Shown here one piece after another: positions 16,728 to 25,605 of a DNA stretch of 64,000 bases; position 1 is the first letter of the stretch; each line of letters begins with the position of its first letter. The stretch is from CAVSNH01 sp963729275 (GTDB lineage Bacteria > Actinomycetota > Acidimicrobiia > Acidimicrobiales > RAAP-2): positions 1,054,001 through 1,118,000 of the forward strand of contig CAVSNH010000013.1 of the NCBI GenBank assembly GCA_963729275.1. The letters run 5' to 3'. Both the position numbers and the translations under genes were made by a program. The notes under the pieces were generated by a model, which did no database searches, was not told the DNA's origin, and saw nothing but the letters and a program-made list of their open reading frames with translations.

Positions 16728-19220
16728 TCAACCGAGGACGACCTCGCCGTCCCGCTCGTCGACGGTCACCGTCGAGCCCCCCGGATAGCGCCCTTCGAGG
16801 AGGGCCAGGGCCAAGGGGTCCTCGACCTGGCGCTGGATGGCCCGGCGGAGGGGTCGGGCGCCGAAGTCGGGGTTGTAGCCCACCTGGGCCAGCAGCTTCT
16901 CGGCCGCCGGGGTCACCTCGAGGGTCAGGCGCCGCTCAGCCAGACGGCTGCGCAGGTGTTGCAACTGGATCCCGACGATGCGCTCGAGGTCGCCTTCTGA
17001 CAGCGCGTGGAACCGCACGATCTCATCGATGCGGTTGATGAACTCGGGCTTGAAGTACTCGATGGGCTCGCCCGGGATGTTCGACGTCATGATGAGCACG
17101 GTGTTGGTGAAGTCGACGGTCCGTCCCTGGCCGTCGGTCAGCCGGCCGTCCTCCAACACCTGGAGCAGGATGTTGAAGACGTCGGGATGGGCCTTCTCGA
17201 GCTCGTCGAGCAGAACCACGGCGTACGGACGGCGACGCACCGCCTCGGTGAGCTGGCCGCCCTCCTCGTAGCCGACGTAACCAGGTGGCGCACCGACCAG
17301 GCGAGCCACGGAATGGCGCTCCGAGTACTCGCTCATGTCGATGCGGACCATGGCCCGGCTGTCGTCGAAGAGGAACTCAGCCAGAGCTCGGGCCAGCTCG
17401 GTCTTGCCCACCCCCGTCGGCCCCATGAATAGGAACGAGCCGATGGGGCGGTCGGGATCGGACAGTCCGGCCCGACTGCGGCGGATGGCGTTCGACACCG
17501 CGGCCACGGCCTCGTCCTGGCCGACCACCCGGGCGTGGAGGGCGTCCTCCATGCGTACGAGTTTCTCGATCTCGCCTTCGAGCAGCCGGCTCACCGGCAC
17601 GCCCGTCCAGCGGCTGACCACCTCGGCCACGTCCTCGGCGTCGACCTCCTCCTTGAGGAAACGCTGGGATTTCTGCAGCTCGTCGAGGCGGATCGTCGCC
17701 TCCTCGACCTGGCGCTCGAGATCGGGGATGACGCCGTAGGTGATCTCCGAGGAGCGGGCCAGTTCCCCGTCGCGGGCCAGTCGCTCAGCCTCGGTCCGAT
17801 GTTGCTCGAGCTCGCCCTTCAGGCGCTGGATGGTAGCGATGGCCTCCTTTTCGGCCTGCCAGTGGGCAGTCATGGCGGCCGCCTCCTCCTTGAGGTTGGC
17901 CATCTCCTCGTCCAGCCGGGCCAGGCGCTCGGCCGAGGCCGTGTCCGTCTCCTTCTCGAGGGCCATGCGCTCGATCTCGAGCTGGCGGATCCGTCGGGTG
18001 ACCACGTCGAGCTCGGTGGGCATCGAATCGATCTCGATACGCAGGCGACTGGCCGCCTCGTCCATGAGGTCGATGGCCTTGTCGGGCAGGAAACGGCCGG
18101 TCACGTAGCGATCGGACAGCACCGCCGCGGCCACGAGCGCCGCGTCCTGGATGCGGACCCCGTGGTGGACCTCGTAGCGCTCCTTCAGGCCGCGCAGGAT
18201 GGCGATCGTGTCCTCGACCGACGGCGGGGCCACGAACACCTGCTGGAACCGCCGCTCGAGGGCCGCGTCCTTCTCGATGTACTGGCGGTACTCGTCGAGG
18301 GTGGTGGCCCCGATGAGGCGAAGCTCGCCGCGGGCCAGCATGGGCTTGACCATGTTGCCGGCGTCCATGGCCCCCTCCGAGCCGCCGCCCGCTCCCACCA
18401 GCGTGTGGAGCTCGTCGATGAAGGTGATGATCTCGCCCTCGGCATCGGTGATCTCCTTCAGGACGGCCTTCAGCCGCTCCTCGAACTCACCCCGATACTT
18501 GGCCCCGGCCACCATGGAACCGAGGTCGAGGCCGATGACCCGCTTGCCCTTGAGGCCCTCGGGGACGTCGCCCTCGACGATGCGTTGGGCCAGGCCCTCG
18601 ACGATGGCCGTCTTGCCCACCCCCGGCTCTCCAATGAGCACCGGGTTGTTCTTGGTCCGGCGCGATAGCACCTGGATGATCCGGCGCACCTCCTCGTCCC
18701 GGCCGATGACCGGGTCCAATTTCCCCTGCCGGGCCAGGGCCGTGAGGTCCCGCCCGTATCGTTCGAGGGCCTGGAACGTCTCCTCCGGGTTCTGGTTCGT
18801 CACCCGGTGGCTGCCCCGCACGTCGCGCAAGGCGGAGAGCAACTGGTCGCGGTCAACCCCGAGTCGGTCGGCCATGGCCAGCAAGAGATGCTCGACCGAG
18901 AGGTATTCGTCGCCCATGTCGGTGCGCATCGAGTCGGCCTCGGTCAACACGTCGCGCAATGACGGGCTGATGCCGGGCTCGGCACCGCCCACCGCGTGGG
19001 GTAGCCGCGAGAGGTCGGCATCGATCCGGGCGCGAACGACCGAGGGCTCGACACCGAGGCGCTCGAGGATGGGCCCGGCGATCCCGTCCGGCTGGGCCAG
19101 CACCGCGGCGAGCACGTGGTCGGGCGTGACTTCGGGGTTGTTGGCCGCCCGGGCCCGCTCGACGGCGGTGGAGAAGGCCTCTTGGGTCTTGAGGGTCCAG
19201 CGGTCGGGGTTGATGGTCAT
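16728..19220 (-). CDS. clpB: ATP-dependent disaggregase ClpB
   Basis: This hexameric AAA+ chaperone rescues aggregated proteins together with DnaK. It has 830 residues: an N domain (1-~145), NBD1 with Walker A GEPGVGKT (197-204) and a Walker B ending IDELHTL, a coiled-coil middle domain (~400-525), and NBD2 with GPTGVGKT (~600) and FKPEFINRIDE. The sensor-1 loop after MTSN is short (IPGEPIEY before FKPEF), about nine residues shorter than in mycobacterial ClpB, which accounts for part of the reduced length. The ATG overlaps the hspR stop by 4 bp; it is the last gene of the dnaK operon. Confidence 0.96.
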   Translation of the reverse strand: MTINPDRWTLKTQEAFSTAVERARAANNPEVTPDHVLAAVLAQPDGIAGPILERLGVEPSVVRARIDADLSRLPHAVGGAEPGISPSLRDVLTEADSMRTDMGDEYLSVEHLLLAMADRLGVDRDQLLSALRDVRGSHRVTNQNPEETFQALERYGRDLTALARQGKLDPVIGRDEEVRRIIQVLSRRTKNNPVLIGEPGVGKTAIVEGLAQRIVEGDVPEGLKGKRVIGLDLGSMVAGAKYRGEFEERLKAVLKEITDAEGEIITFIDELHTLVGAGGGSEGAMDAGNMVKPMLARGELRLIGATTLDEYRQYIEKDAALERRFQQVFVAPPSVEDTIAILRGLKERYEVHHGVRIQDAALVAAAVLSDRYVTGRFLPDKAIDLMDEAASRLRIEIDSMPTELDVVTRRIRQLEIERMALEKETDTASAERLARLDEEMANLKEEAAAMTAHWQAEKEAIATIQRLKGELEQHRTEAERLARDGELARSSEITYGVIPDLERQVEEATIRLDELQKSQRFLKEEVDAEDVAEVVSRWTGVPVSRLLEGEIEKLVRMEDALHARVVGQDEAVAAVSNAIRRSRAGLSDPDRPIGSFLFMGPTGVGKTELARALAEFLFDDSRAMVRIDMSEYSERHSVARLVGAPPGYVGYEEGGQLTEAVRRRPYAVVLLDELEKAHPDVFNILLQVLEDGRLTDGQGRTVDFTNTVLIMTSNIPGEPIEYFKPEFINRIDEIVRFHALSEGDLERIVGIQLQHLRSRLAERRLTLEVTPAAEKLLAQVGYNPDFGARPLRRAIQRQVEDPLALALLEGRYPGGSTVTVDERDGEVVLG

Positions 19221-19678
19221 GAGGAAGTTCCTCCTCGTCGTTCGGGGCTCCGTCGTTCGGGGCTCCGTCGTTCGGGGCTTCGTCGTTCGGGGCTCCGCCG
19301 GATAGGACCGGTGGTGGACAGGGGGATGGGTTGGAGAGGCACGAGCTCACGGCGGTGCTCGCGGTGGGTAGAGGCCACGGCCTCCCTGACCTCGGCCCGA
19401 GTCACCTCGAGCTCGACCTTCAGCCGTTCGATCTCGGCCTCGAGGTCGAGCACCCGGCGCACGCCTTCCAGGTTGAGGCCGCCGGCAGTCAGGTCTTGGA
19501 TGCGGCGCAACCGAGCCAAGTCCTCGTCACTGAAACGTCGACTGCCGCCGCTTGTGCGGATGGGGTCGAGGAGGCCTTTGCGCTCGTAGACGCGCAGCGT
19601 CTGGGGGTGCACGCCGACAAGCTCGGCAGCCACCGAGATCACGTACACCGCCCGGCGCTGACGTTCGTCGGCCGTCAT
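19217..19678 (-). CDS. hspR: Heat-shock repressor HspR (MerR family)
   Basis: HspR represses dnaK operons in actinobacteria and usually needs DnaK as co-repressor. The 153-residue protein has a MerR-type winged helix (about 12-70: SVAAELVGVHPQTLRVYERKG, cited as two short parts) followed by a coiled coil (about 78-105). The C-terminus is peculiar: four consecutive copies of RSPER (128-147), encoded by 15-bp tandem repeats. The start overlaps the dnaJ TGA (ATGA) and the stop overlaps the clpB start. Confidence 0.93.
   Translation of the reverse strand: MTADERQRRAVYVISVAAELVGVHPQTLRVYERKGLLDPIRTSGGSRRFSDEDLARLRRIQDLTAGGLNLEGVRRVLDLEAEIERLKVELEVTRAEVREAVASTHREHRRELVPLQPIPLSTTGPIRRSPERRSPERRSPERRSPERRGGTSS
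19236..19295. repeat. Four 15-bp tandem repeats in the 3' end of hspR
   Basis: CGTCGTTCGGGGCTC is present four times in a row (19236, 19251, 19266, 19281), with one base change in the third copy. In hspR each copy encodes RSPER or its rotation. Confidence 0.9.
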
Positions 19679-20802
19679 GACGCACCCGCCTCGGAAACCG
19701 CCCGGGCCGGCGGTTCGAGCACCTCGGTGAGCCGCTCAATGGCGGCACGCTGTTCCTTGGACAACTTGGCCGGGACCGCCACTTCGACGGTGACGAGCAG
19801 GTCACCACTGCCGCGCTTCTTGTCGCCGGGCACCCCCCGGCCCTTCACCCGGAAGGTCCGCCCCGACGGTGTACCGGCCGGCACCTTGAGGGTGACCGGG
19901 TCGCCCAGGGTGGGCACGGTGAGAGTGGTGCCCAGCGCGGCCTCGGCGAAGGCGACGGGCACAGTGAGCGTCAAGTTGCGGCCGCGTCGCCCGAAGGTGC
20001 TGTGGCCGGTGACGCGCACCACCACGTAGAGGTCGCCACTCGGCCCGCTGTTTCGCCCGGCTGCGCCCCGGCCCTTCACCCGGATGCGTTGACCGTTCTC
20101 GACGCCGGGTGGGATGCGTACCTTGACCGAGCGGTTGCGCCGCTCGTTCCCCGTCCCATGGCAGGTCGGGCAGGGGGTGCCGATGATCGTGCCCCGGCCC
20201 CCGCAACGGGGGCAGATCTGGCTGAGCGAGAACAGTCCCTGGTTGTCCTGGAGGGTGCCGGTGCCGCCGCATTGGGGACAGGTCATGGGCTGGGTCCCGG
20301 GAGCCGCCCCCGAACCGTGGCAGGTATGGCAGCGCACGTCGGTCGTCACGTTGACCGACGTGGTGATCCCCTTGACGGCGTCCTCGAAGGAGAGCTGCAG
20401 TTCTGCTTCTACATCGGCGCCGCGCTGGGGGCCGGTCCCACCGCCACCTCCACCTCCGCGGCGGCCCCGTCCGAACAAACCGCCAAAGAGGTCGCCCAGG
20501 TCGCCGACGTCGTCGACCCGGAAGGTGGTGCCGCCGCCACCACCGAAGCCGCCGGGAAAGCCACCAGCCATGGGGCCGAGGGCCCGAACCTCGTCGTACT
20601 CCTTACGCCGGTCGGCGTCACCGAGGACGTCATAGGCCGCGCTGATCTCCTTGAACGCTTCCTCTTTGCCGGGGTTGGTGTCCGGATGGTTCTTCTTGGC
20701 CAGCTTGCGGTAGGCGCTCGTGATCTCCTTGGCCGACGCCGTGTTCGGCACACCAAGGGTCTTGTAGTAGTCCTTCTCGAACCATTCACGCTGCGGCGCC
20801 AC
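19675..20802 (-). CDS. dnaJ: Chaperone protein DnaJ
   Basis: This J-domain co-chaperone stimulates DnaK ATPase. The GTG at 20802 gives 375 residues beginning MAPQREWFEKDYYKTLGV, as in actinobacterial DnaJ1; it has a GAGGG ribosome site. A TTG 12 codons upstream (20838) is less likely. The HPD motif is at NHPDTNPG. A Gly/Phe region rich in GGG follows. Four zinc-binding repeats are intact (CHTCHGSG, CPQCGGTG, CPRCGGRG, CPTCHGTG), then the two substrate-binding barrels. It lies between grpE and hspR. Confidence 0.95.
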   Translation of the reverse strand: MAPQREWFEKDYYKTLGVPNTASAKEITSAYRKLAKKNHPDTNPGKEEAFKEISAAYDVLGDADRRKEYDEVRALGPMAGGFPGGFGGGGGTTFRVDDVGDLGDLFGGLFGRGRRGGGGGGGTGPQRGADVEAELQLSFEDAVKGITTSVNVTTDVRCHTCHGSGAAPGTQPMTCPQCGGTGTLQDNQGLFSLSQICPRCGGRGTIIGTPCPTCHGTGNERRNRSVKVRIPPGVENGQRIRVKGRGAAGRNSGPSGDLYVVVRVTGHSTFGRRGRNLTLTVPVAFAEAALGTTLTVPTLGDPVTLKVPAGTPSGRTFRVKGRGVPGDKKRGSGDLLVTVEVAVPAKLSKEQRAAIERLTEVLEPPARAVSEAGAS

Positions 20803-20902
20803 GGTGTGCCGTCCCTCGCCTTCGCCATCGTCCTTCAATCACGTCTTCGTGCCGAGCCGACCGGCCGGTACGGCCGGTGCCGGCGCCATCAAGCGGCATG
20901 GA

Positions 20903-21598
20903 TCAGCCGCGGACCGTCACCATCGCCGGGCGGAGCACCGCCCCCTTCCACCGGTATCCCGGCCGCATCACCTGGGCCACCACCGGTTTGGGGACCGGGC
21001 CGTCCCCGTCGTCGTCCGCCGACTCCTCTTCGTCGGCGGGCACGTGTCCCACCGCCTCGTGGGCGTTGGGGTCGAACACCTCACCCAAAGGGTCGATGCG
21101 CTCGAGGCCCTCCTTGGCCAGGACCCCGTGGAGCTGGTTGCCGGAAGCCACGAGCGCCTTCCCGTCGGCCGAGTCCGCGTCACCGATGTGCTGCACGGCG
21201 AGGTCGAGGGTGTCGAGGACGGGCAGCAGCTTGTCCACGAGCAGCCCGGCGACACGCGCCGCCTGCTCGGCCTGTTGGCTCGTGACCCGCTTGCGGTAAT
21301 TCTCGAACTCCGCCTGCAGTCGGCGAAGCGAATCGAGGTATTCGTCGCGCTCGGCGAGGGCCACATTCACGGGGTCCTCCTCCTCGACACTCTCTGGGTC
21401 GGGCTCTCCAGCGTCAGCGCCGGCGGGGGCGTCGCCGGCCACCAGGTCGGCAACATCGACGAGCGTGCCGTCCTCGTTTTCCTCGCCCGTGGCCCAGGCG
21501 GCAGCCGCCGGGCCAGCGGCGCCGCGACCAGCGACCGCCGCGTTGCCCGGCTGCGGTTCGATTGACTCCTCGGGCGATTCCCGATCGCGGCCGGCCAT
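20903..21598 (-). CDS. grpE: Nucleotide exchange factor GrpE
   Basis: It accelerates ADP release from DnaK. The 231-residue protein begins with an acidic, low-complexity region (1-80), followed by the long dimer helix with LQAEFENYRKRV. The C-terminal beta domain has the signature GEVFDPNAHEAV and ends RPAMVTV. It starts 6 bp after the dnaK stop. Confidence 0.94.
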   Translation of the reverse strand: MAGRDRESPEESIEPQPGNAAVAGRGAAGPAAAAWATGEENEDGTLVDVADLVAGDAPAGADAGEPDPESVEEEDPVNVALAERDEYLDSLRRLQAEFENYRKRVTSQQAEQAARVAGLLVDKLLPVLDTLDLAVQHIGDADSADGKALVASGNQLHGVLAKEGLERIDPLGEVFDPNAHEAVGHVPADEEESADDDGDGPVPKPVVAQVMRPGYRWKGAVLRPAMVTVRG

Positions 21599-21604
21599 AG
21601 CCGG

Positions 21605-23443
21605 TTACGCCTGGTCGTCGACGATCTCGGCGTCAACCACCTCGTCGTCCGACCCCTCGTCGGCGCCACCGGCTGTCGTCGACCCGGCTGAGCCGGCATC
21701 CGCCTGGGACGCCTCCTCGTAGAGGCGCTGGCTGAACGACTGGCTGGCGGTGAGAAGCGTGTCGGTCGCCGTCTTGATGGCCTCGACATCGGAGCCGCCC
21801 AGGGCCTCCTTGAGGCTCGAGAGAGCGGACTCGACTTTGTCCTTCTCGTCGCCCTGGAACTTCTCGCCCTGTTCGCGGAGGAGCTTCTCGGTCTGGTACA
21901 CCAGCGAGTCGGCGTTGTTGCGGACCTCGGCCTCATCGCGACGGCGGCGGTCGTCCTCGGCGTGGGCCTCGGCGTCCTTCACCATGCGCTCGATGTCGTC
22001 CTTGGGCAGCTGCGACTGGCCGGTGATGGTCATCGACTGCTCCTTGCCGGTGGCCCGATCCTTGGCCGAGACGTGGACGATTCCGTTGGCGTCGATGTCG
22101 AAAGTGACCTCGATCTGGGGCACGCCCCGGGGGGCGGGCGGCAGGTCGACGAGCTGGAACTTGCCCAACGTCTTGTTGTATTGAGCCATCTCGCGCTCAC
22201 CCTGGAGCACGTGGACCTCTACGGACGGCTGGTTGTCGTCGGCGGTGGTGAACACCTCGCTCCGCTTGGTCGGGATAGTGGTGTTGCGCTCGATGAGCCG
22301 GTGCATGACACCGCCCTTGGTCTCGATGCCGAGCGACAGGGGGGTGACGTCGAGCAGCAGGACATCCTTGACCTCGCCCTTGAGCACGCCGGCCTGGACC
22401 GCCGCGCCCACAGCCACCACCTCGTCGGGGTTCACACCCTTGTGCGGCTCCTTGCCGGTCAGAGACTGCACCAGCTCCTGGATGACCGGCATGCGGGTCG
22501 ACCCGCCCACCAGCACCACATGGTCGATGTCGCCCGTGGACAGTCCCGAGTCCTTGATGGCCTGCTCGAAGGGTCCCTTGCACTTCTCGACCAGATCGGC
22601 CGTGAGCTCGTTGAACTTGGCCCGCGTGAGCTTGATGTCGAGGTGCTTCGGGCCCTCGGAGGTGGCTGTGATGAAGGGCAGGTTGATCTGGGTCTCCTGC
22701 ACCGAGGAGAGCTCGATCTTGGCCTTCTCGGCCGCTTCCTGCAGACGCTGGGTGGCCATCTTGTCGCCGGACAGATCGACACCCTCGGTGTTCTTGAACG
22801 TCGTCACCAGGTAGTCAACAATCCGCTGGTCCCAGTCGTCACCGCCCAACTGCGAGTTGCCGGCCGTCGCCTTGACCTCGAACACGCCGTCGCCGATGTC
22901 GAGCAACGAAACGTCGAAGGTGCCACCGCCGAGGTCGAAGACGAGCACCGTCTGGTCGGCACCTTCCTTGTCGAGGCCGTAGGCGAGCGCTGCCGCCGTG
23001 GGCTCGTTGATAATGCGCAGCACCTCGAGGCCGGCGATGGTCCCGGCCTCCTTGGTCGCCGTGCGTTGGGCGTCGTCGAAGTAGGCGGGGACGGTGATGA
23101 CGGCCTGGTCGACGGTGTCGCCGAGGAACGACTCGGCGTCCCTCTTGAGCTTGCCGAGGATCCGGGCCGAAATCTCCTGGGGGGTGTACTTCTTGCCGTC
23201 GATGTCGATGGTCCAGGTGGTCCCCATATGGCGCTTCACCGACCGGATGGTCCGTTCGGGGTTGGTGATGGCCTGACGCTTGGCTACCTCGCCGACCAAG
23301 ACCTCACCCGACTTTGCGAAAGCCACGACGGACGGCGTGGTGCGGCCCCCCTCGGCATTGGGGATAACGACGGGCTCGCCGCCCTCCAGCACGGACACGA
23401 CCGAATTGGTGGTGCCCAGATCGATTCCGACGGCCTTGGCCAT
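21605..23443 (-). CDS. dnaK: Molecular chaperone DnaK (Hsp70)
   Basis: This is the central ATP-dependent foldase. The ATG at 23443 gives MAKAVGIDLGTTNS and 612 residues. The three Hsp70 signatures are present (IDLGTTNS, the VFDLGGGTFDVS phosphate loop, and VLVGGSTRMP), as are the linker DVLLLDVTPLSLGI and the acidic tail ending EIVDDQA. The frame upstream to 23557 is unlikely to be coding. It is the first gene of dnaK-grpE-dnaJ-hspR-clpB. An inverted repeat overlaps its predicted promoter. Confidence 0.97.
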   Translation of the reverse strand: MAKAVGIDLGTTNSVVSVLEGGEPVVIPNAEGGRTTPSVVAFAKSGEVLVGEVAKRQAITNPERTIRSVKRHMGTTWTIDIDGKKYTPQEISARILGKLKRDAESFLGDTVDQAVITVPAYFDDAQRTATKEAGTIAGLEVLRIINEPTAAALAYGLDKEGADQTVLVFDLGGGTFDVSLLDIGDGVFEVKATAGNSQLGGDDWDQRIVDYLVTTFKNTEGVDLSGDKMATQRLQEAAEKAKIELSSVQETQINLPFITATSEGPKHLDIKLTRAKFNELTADLVEKCKGPFEQAIKDSGLSTGDIDHVVLVGGSTRMPVIQELVQSLTGKEPHKGVNPDEVVAVGAAVQAGVLKGEVKDVLLLDVTPLSLGIETKGGVMHRLIERNTTIPTKRSEVFTTADDNQPSVEVHVLQGEREMAQYNKTLGKFQLVDLPPAPRGVPQIEVTFDIDANGIVHVSAKDRATGKEQSMTITGQSQLPKDDIERMVKDAEAHAEDDRRRRDEAEVRNNADSLVYQTEKLLREQGEKFQGDEKDKVESALSSLKEALGGSDVEAIKTATDTLLTASQSFSQRLYEEASQADAGSAGSTTAGGADEGSDDEVVDAEIVDDQA

Positions 23444-23577
23444 GGTGCCTCCTACATGCGCCCTCCGGCGCAATCGCTGGTCCGGTTCCTCTTTGATGCG
23501 TTTCTTGCGTTCTTGGCGGGCTCGGCAGCCTCTCCCGATGAGCCCCTGAGGCTCCACCCGCCCTTCCTACATCGTAC

Positions 23578-23607
23578 AGTATAGCAAAGTTGAGTCCAAT
23601 TGCTATA
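23578..23607 (-). promoter_or_regulatory. Probable dnaK promoter with inverted repeat
   Basis: On the minus strand TATACT (23583-23578) is preceded by TGC, forming an extended -10 (TGCTATACT). A perfect 8-bp inverted repeat TATAGCAA/TTGCTATA (23580-23587 and 23600-23607, 12-bp spacer) covers it. The canonical HspR site CTTGAGT-N7-ACTCAAG is not found; only one half-like ACTCAAC lies in the spacer. HspR or another repressor might use this repeat. The leader to the dnaK ATG would be about 130 nt. Confidence 0.5.
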
Positions 23608-23728
23608 GCTTTTTGCCTCTTTAGCGCCTCACGAGCGTATCCGGACGACCGAAAATTGTGGGCGCGCCCCCAACAGGCCGTGGCCAATGCGCTCGGCCGG
23701 CGTTTCATGGGCCTGACCGGGGCGTCCT

Positions 23729-24097
23729 CTAGGAACCGACCTCGAGCTCAGCCCAGATCACCTTCCCTCCTCCGCCAGCTCGTACTCCCCAATCGCGGGA
23801 GAACGCCTCCACGATGACCAGCCCCCGTCCCTGAGGGTCGTCGTTCGCCGGTGTGCGGGTCTCCGGCAGGTTGGTGCTCGGGTCCGCCACCTCCACGATG
23901 AAGGCGCCGTGGTCCACGCAGAGGGAGAGTGTGAAGCGACCGCCGGCGTGGACGATGGCATTGACCACCAGCTCGGTGACGACGGAGGCCAGGCCGGCGG
24001 CGGTAACGCCCCACCGATTCGCCATTTCGAGGGCGTGCGACCGTGCCTCTTGTGCGCACTCTGGTTTGGCCGGGAACTCGCGATGGTCGCTGAGCAA
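23729..24097 (-). CDS. RsbW-like anti-sigma factor / serine kinase ATPase
   Basis: This 122-residue stand-alone GHKL ATPase domain resembles RsbW/SpoIIAB anti-sigma kinases, common as small regulators in actinobacteria. The N-box ELVVNAIVHAG (Glu42, Asn46) binds Mg-ATP, the G1 box is VEVADPS (Asp72), and the G2 box is GRGLVIVEAF. The start is TTG 24097 with AGGAG 10 nt upstream. No sigma factor or anti-anti-sigma gene is adjacent, so its partner is unknown. It is divergent from gpmA. Confidence 0.85.
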   Translation of the reverse strand: MLSDHREFPAKPECAQEARSHALEMANRWGVTAAGLASVVTELVVNAIVHAGGRFTLSLCVDHGAFIVEVADPSTNLPETRTPANDDPQGRGLVIVEAFSRDWGVRAGGGGKVIWAELEVGS

Positions 24098-24269
24098 CTG
24101 GGGTCAACTCCTGTCCGCTGGACAGTCAATACCCCGAGATGGGTCGGAGCGCACATAACCGACCGATTTGGAGCGTGTCCCATGCACGCATCCCGTCCCC
24201 GCCCGTGCCCGCAGGCGTGCACCGAGGCGTGCACCCAGGGAGGAAGCGGTACCGGGAACCGAGGGAGCG

Positions 24270-25079
24270 ATGCCGAGACCCAGGAAGCGGTCACGGTACG
24301 CTGCGGCGGTGCTCCGCCTGGTCCTCCTGCGGCACGGGCAGTCCACCTGGAATGCCGAGAACCTCTTCACCGGGTGGGTGGACGTGGACCTGTCTTCCCT
24401 GGGCGAGACCGAAGCGGAGCAGGCGGGACACCTCTTGGCCGCCGAGGGCGAGCAACTCGACCTCCGGGTCCTGCACACCTCGTTGCTCGTTCGGGCCATC
24501 CACACGGCCGAGATCACTCTGGCCGCGGCCGGACGCAGCTGGCTGCCCGTCCGGCGCCATTGGCGGCTCAACGAGCGTCACTACGGGGCGCTCCAGGGAC
24601 TCAACAAGAAGGAGACGGCCGACCTCCACGGCGAGGAACAAGTCAAGCTCTGGCGGCGCAGCTACGACGTGCCTCCGCCCCCTGTGGAGCCCGGAAGCGA
24701 GCATCATCCCGTCACCGACCCGCGCTATCGGGACGTCCCGGCCGACGCCCTACCCCTCACCGAGTGCCTGGCCGACGTGGTGGAACGAGTCGTCCCCTAC
24801 TGGGAGGACGCCATCGTGCCCGACTTACGAGCGGAGGGCCCCCGGGGGGGCGCCGTCTTCGTCGTGGCCCACGGGAACAGCCTGCGCGCCCTGTGCAAGC
24901 ACATCGAGGGGATCAGCGACGAGGCCATCGTGGACCTCGACATCCCGACCGGCATCCCGTTCTCGTACGACCTGGGCGACGACCTGTCGGTTCAGTCACC
25001 GGACGGGTCGTTCCGCTACCTGGGCGATGCCGATGCGGCTCGGGCCGCGGCCGAGGCCGTGCGCAGTCAGGCCGGCTGA
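24270..25079 (+). CDS. gpmA: 2,3-bisphosphoglycerate-dependent phosphoglycerate mutase
   Basis: It interconverts 3- and 2-phosphoglycerate in glycolysis. The ATG at 24270 has a GAGGGAG site and gives 269 residues, with a 13-residue basic extension before the usual start. The phosphohistidine site LLRHGQSTWN (His22), NERHYGALQGLNK, and the second catalytic His in VVAHGNSLR are typical of GpmA. The gene ends 43 bp before a strong terminator. Confidence 0.94.
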   Translation: MPRPRKRSRYAAAVLRLVLLRHGQSTWNAENLFTGWVDVDLSSLGETEAEQAGHLLAAEGEQLDLRVLHTSLLVRAIHTAEITLAAAGRSWLPVRRHWRLNERHYGALQGLNKKETADLHGEEQVKLWRRSYDVPPPPVEPGSEHHPVTDPRYRDVPADALPLTECLADVVERVVPYWEDAIVPDLRAEGPRGGAVFVVAHGNSLRALCKHIEGISDEAIVDLDIPTGIPFSYDLGDDLSVQSPDGSFRYLGDADAARAAAEAVRSQAG

Positions 25080-25121
25080 AGCAACTCGGGACGACGGCCA
25101 GGCGGCGGGTCCGGACATGGA

Positions 25122-25154
25122 GAAAGGTCGGCCCCGAAGGGCCGACCTTTCTTT
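25122..25154. terminator. Bidirectional intrinsic terminator between gpmA and glnK
   Basis: A perfect 13-bp stem GAAAGGTCGGCCC/GGGCCGACCTTTC (25122-25134 and 25139-25151) with a CGAA tetraloop is flanked by A- and T-rich ends. It lies between convergent gpmA and glnK and should stop both. Confidence 0.88.
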
Positions 25155-25231
25155 CCACGGACGATCGGACCTCTCGCCGGTCAGGGGGAGGTGTTGACCG
25201 GCAACGGCCACGACCGCCGTTGTGGTGGGGG

Positions 25232-25570
25232 CTACAGCGCGTCCGTCCCGCGCTCCCCGGTCCGGACCCGTATGACCTCCTCCACCGGCAAGACCCAGAC
25301 CTTGCCGTCGCCGATTTTCCCGGTTCCCGCTTTGTCCACGATCATGGCCGTCACCTCGTCCACTCGCGAGTCCTCGACCACGATCTCGAGCCGGATCTTG
25401 GGCACGAACTCGACCTCGTACTCGGCCCCTCGGTAGACCTCGGTGTGACCCCGCTGCCGACCGAATCCCTGAGCCTCGGTGAGGGTCAAGCCGTGGACCC
25501 CGAGGGTCTTCAGGCCTTCCTTCACATCATCCAGCTTGAACGGCTTCAGCACCGCTACGACGAGCTTCAT
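25232..25570 (-). CDS. glnK: Nitrogen regulatory protein P-II
   Basis: This trimeric signal protein senses 2-oxoglutarate, ATP/ADP and nitrogen status. The 112 residues include MKLVVAVLKPFKLDDVK, the T-loop with Tyr51 in GAEYEVEF (the residue modified by uridylylation or adenylylation), and the C-loop KAGTGKIGDGKVWV. The gene is 35 bp downstream of amt on the same strand. That pairing is typical of GlnK, which blocks AmtB when ammonium is high. Confidence 0.94.
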   Translation of the reverse strand: MKLVVAVLKPFKLDDVKEGLKTLGVHGLTLTEAQGFGRQRGHTEVYRGAEYEVEFVPKIRLEIVVEDSRVDEVTAMIVDKAGTGKIGDGKVWVLPVEEVIRVRTGERGTDAL

Positions 25571-25605
25571 GCTGGGTATTGCTCCTTTCTCTCGTAGTGG
25601 TCCTG

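Noticed and set aside
17535..18668. Long plus-strand open frame opposite clpB (and similar at 21962-23584 opposite dnaK)
   Set aside because: High-GC antisense shadows: the minus-strand proteins are textbook ClpB and DnaK, and the plus frames have no recognisable domains.
23588..23599. HAIR operator in front of dnaK
   Set aside because: Only one half-like ACTCAAC is there; the other arm CTTGAGT is missing.
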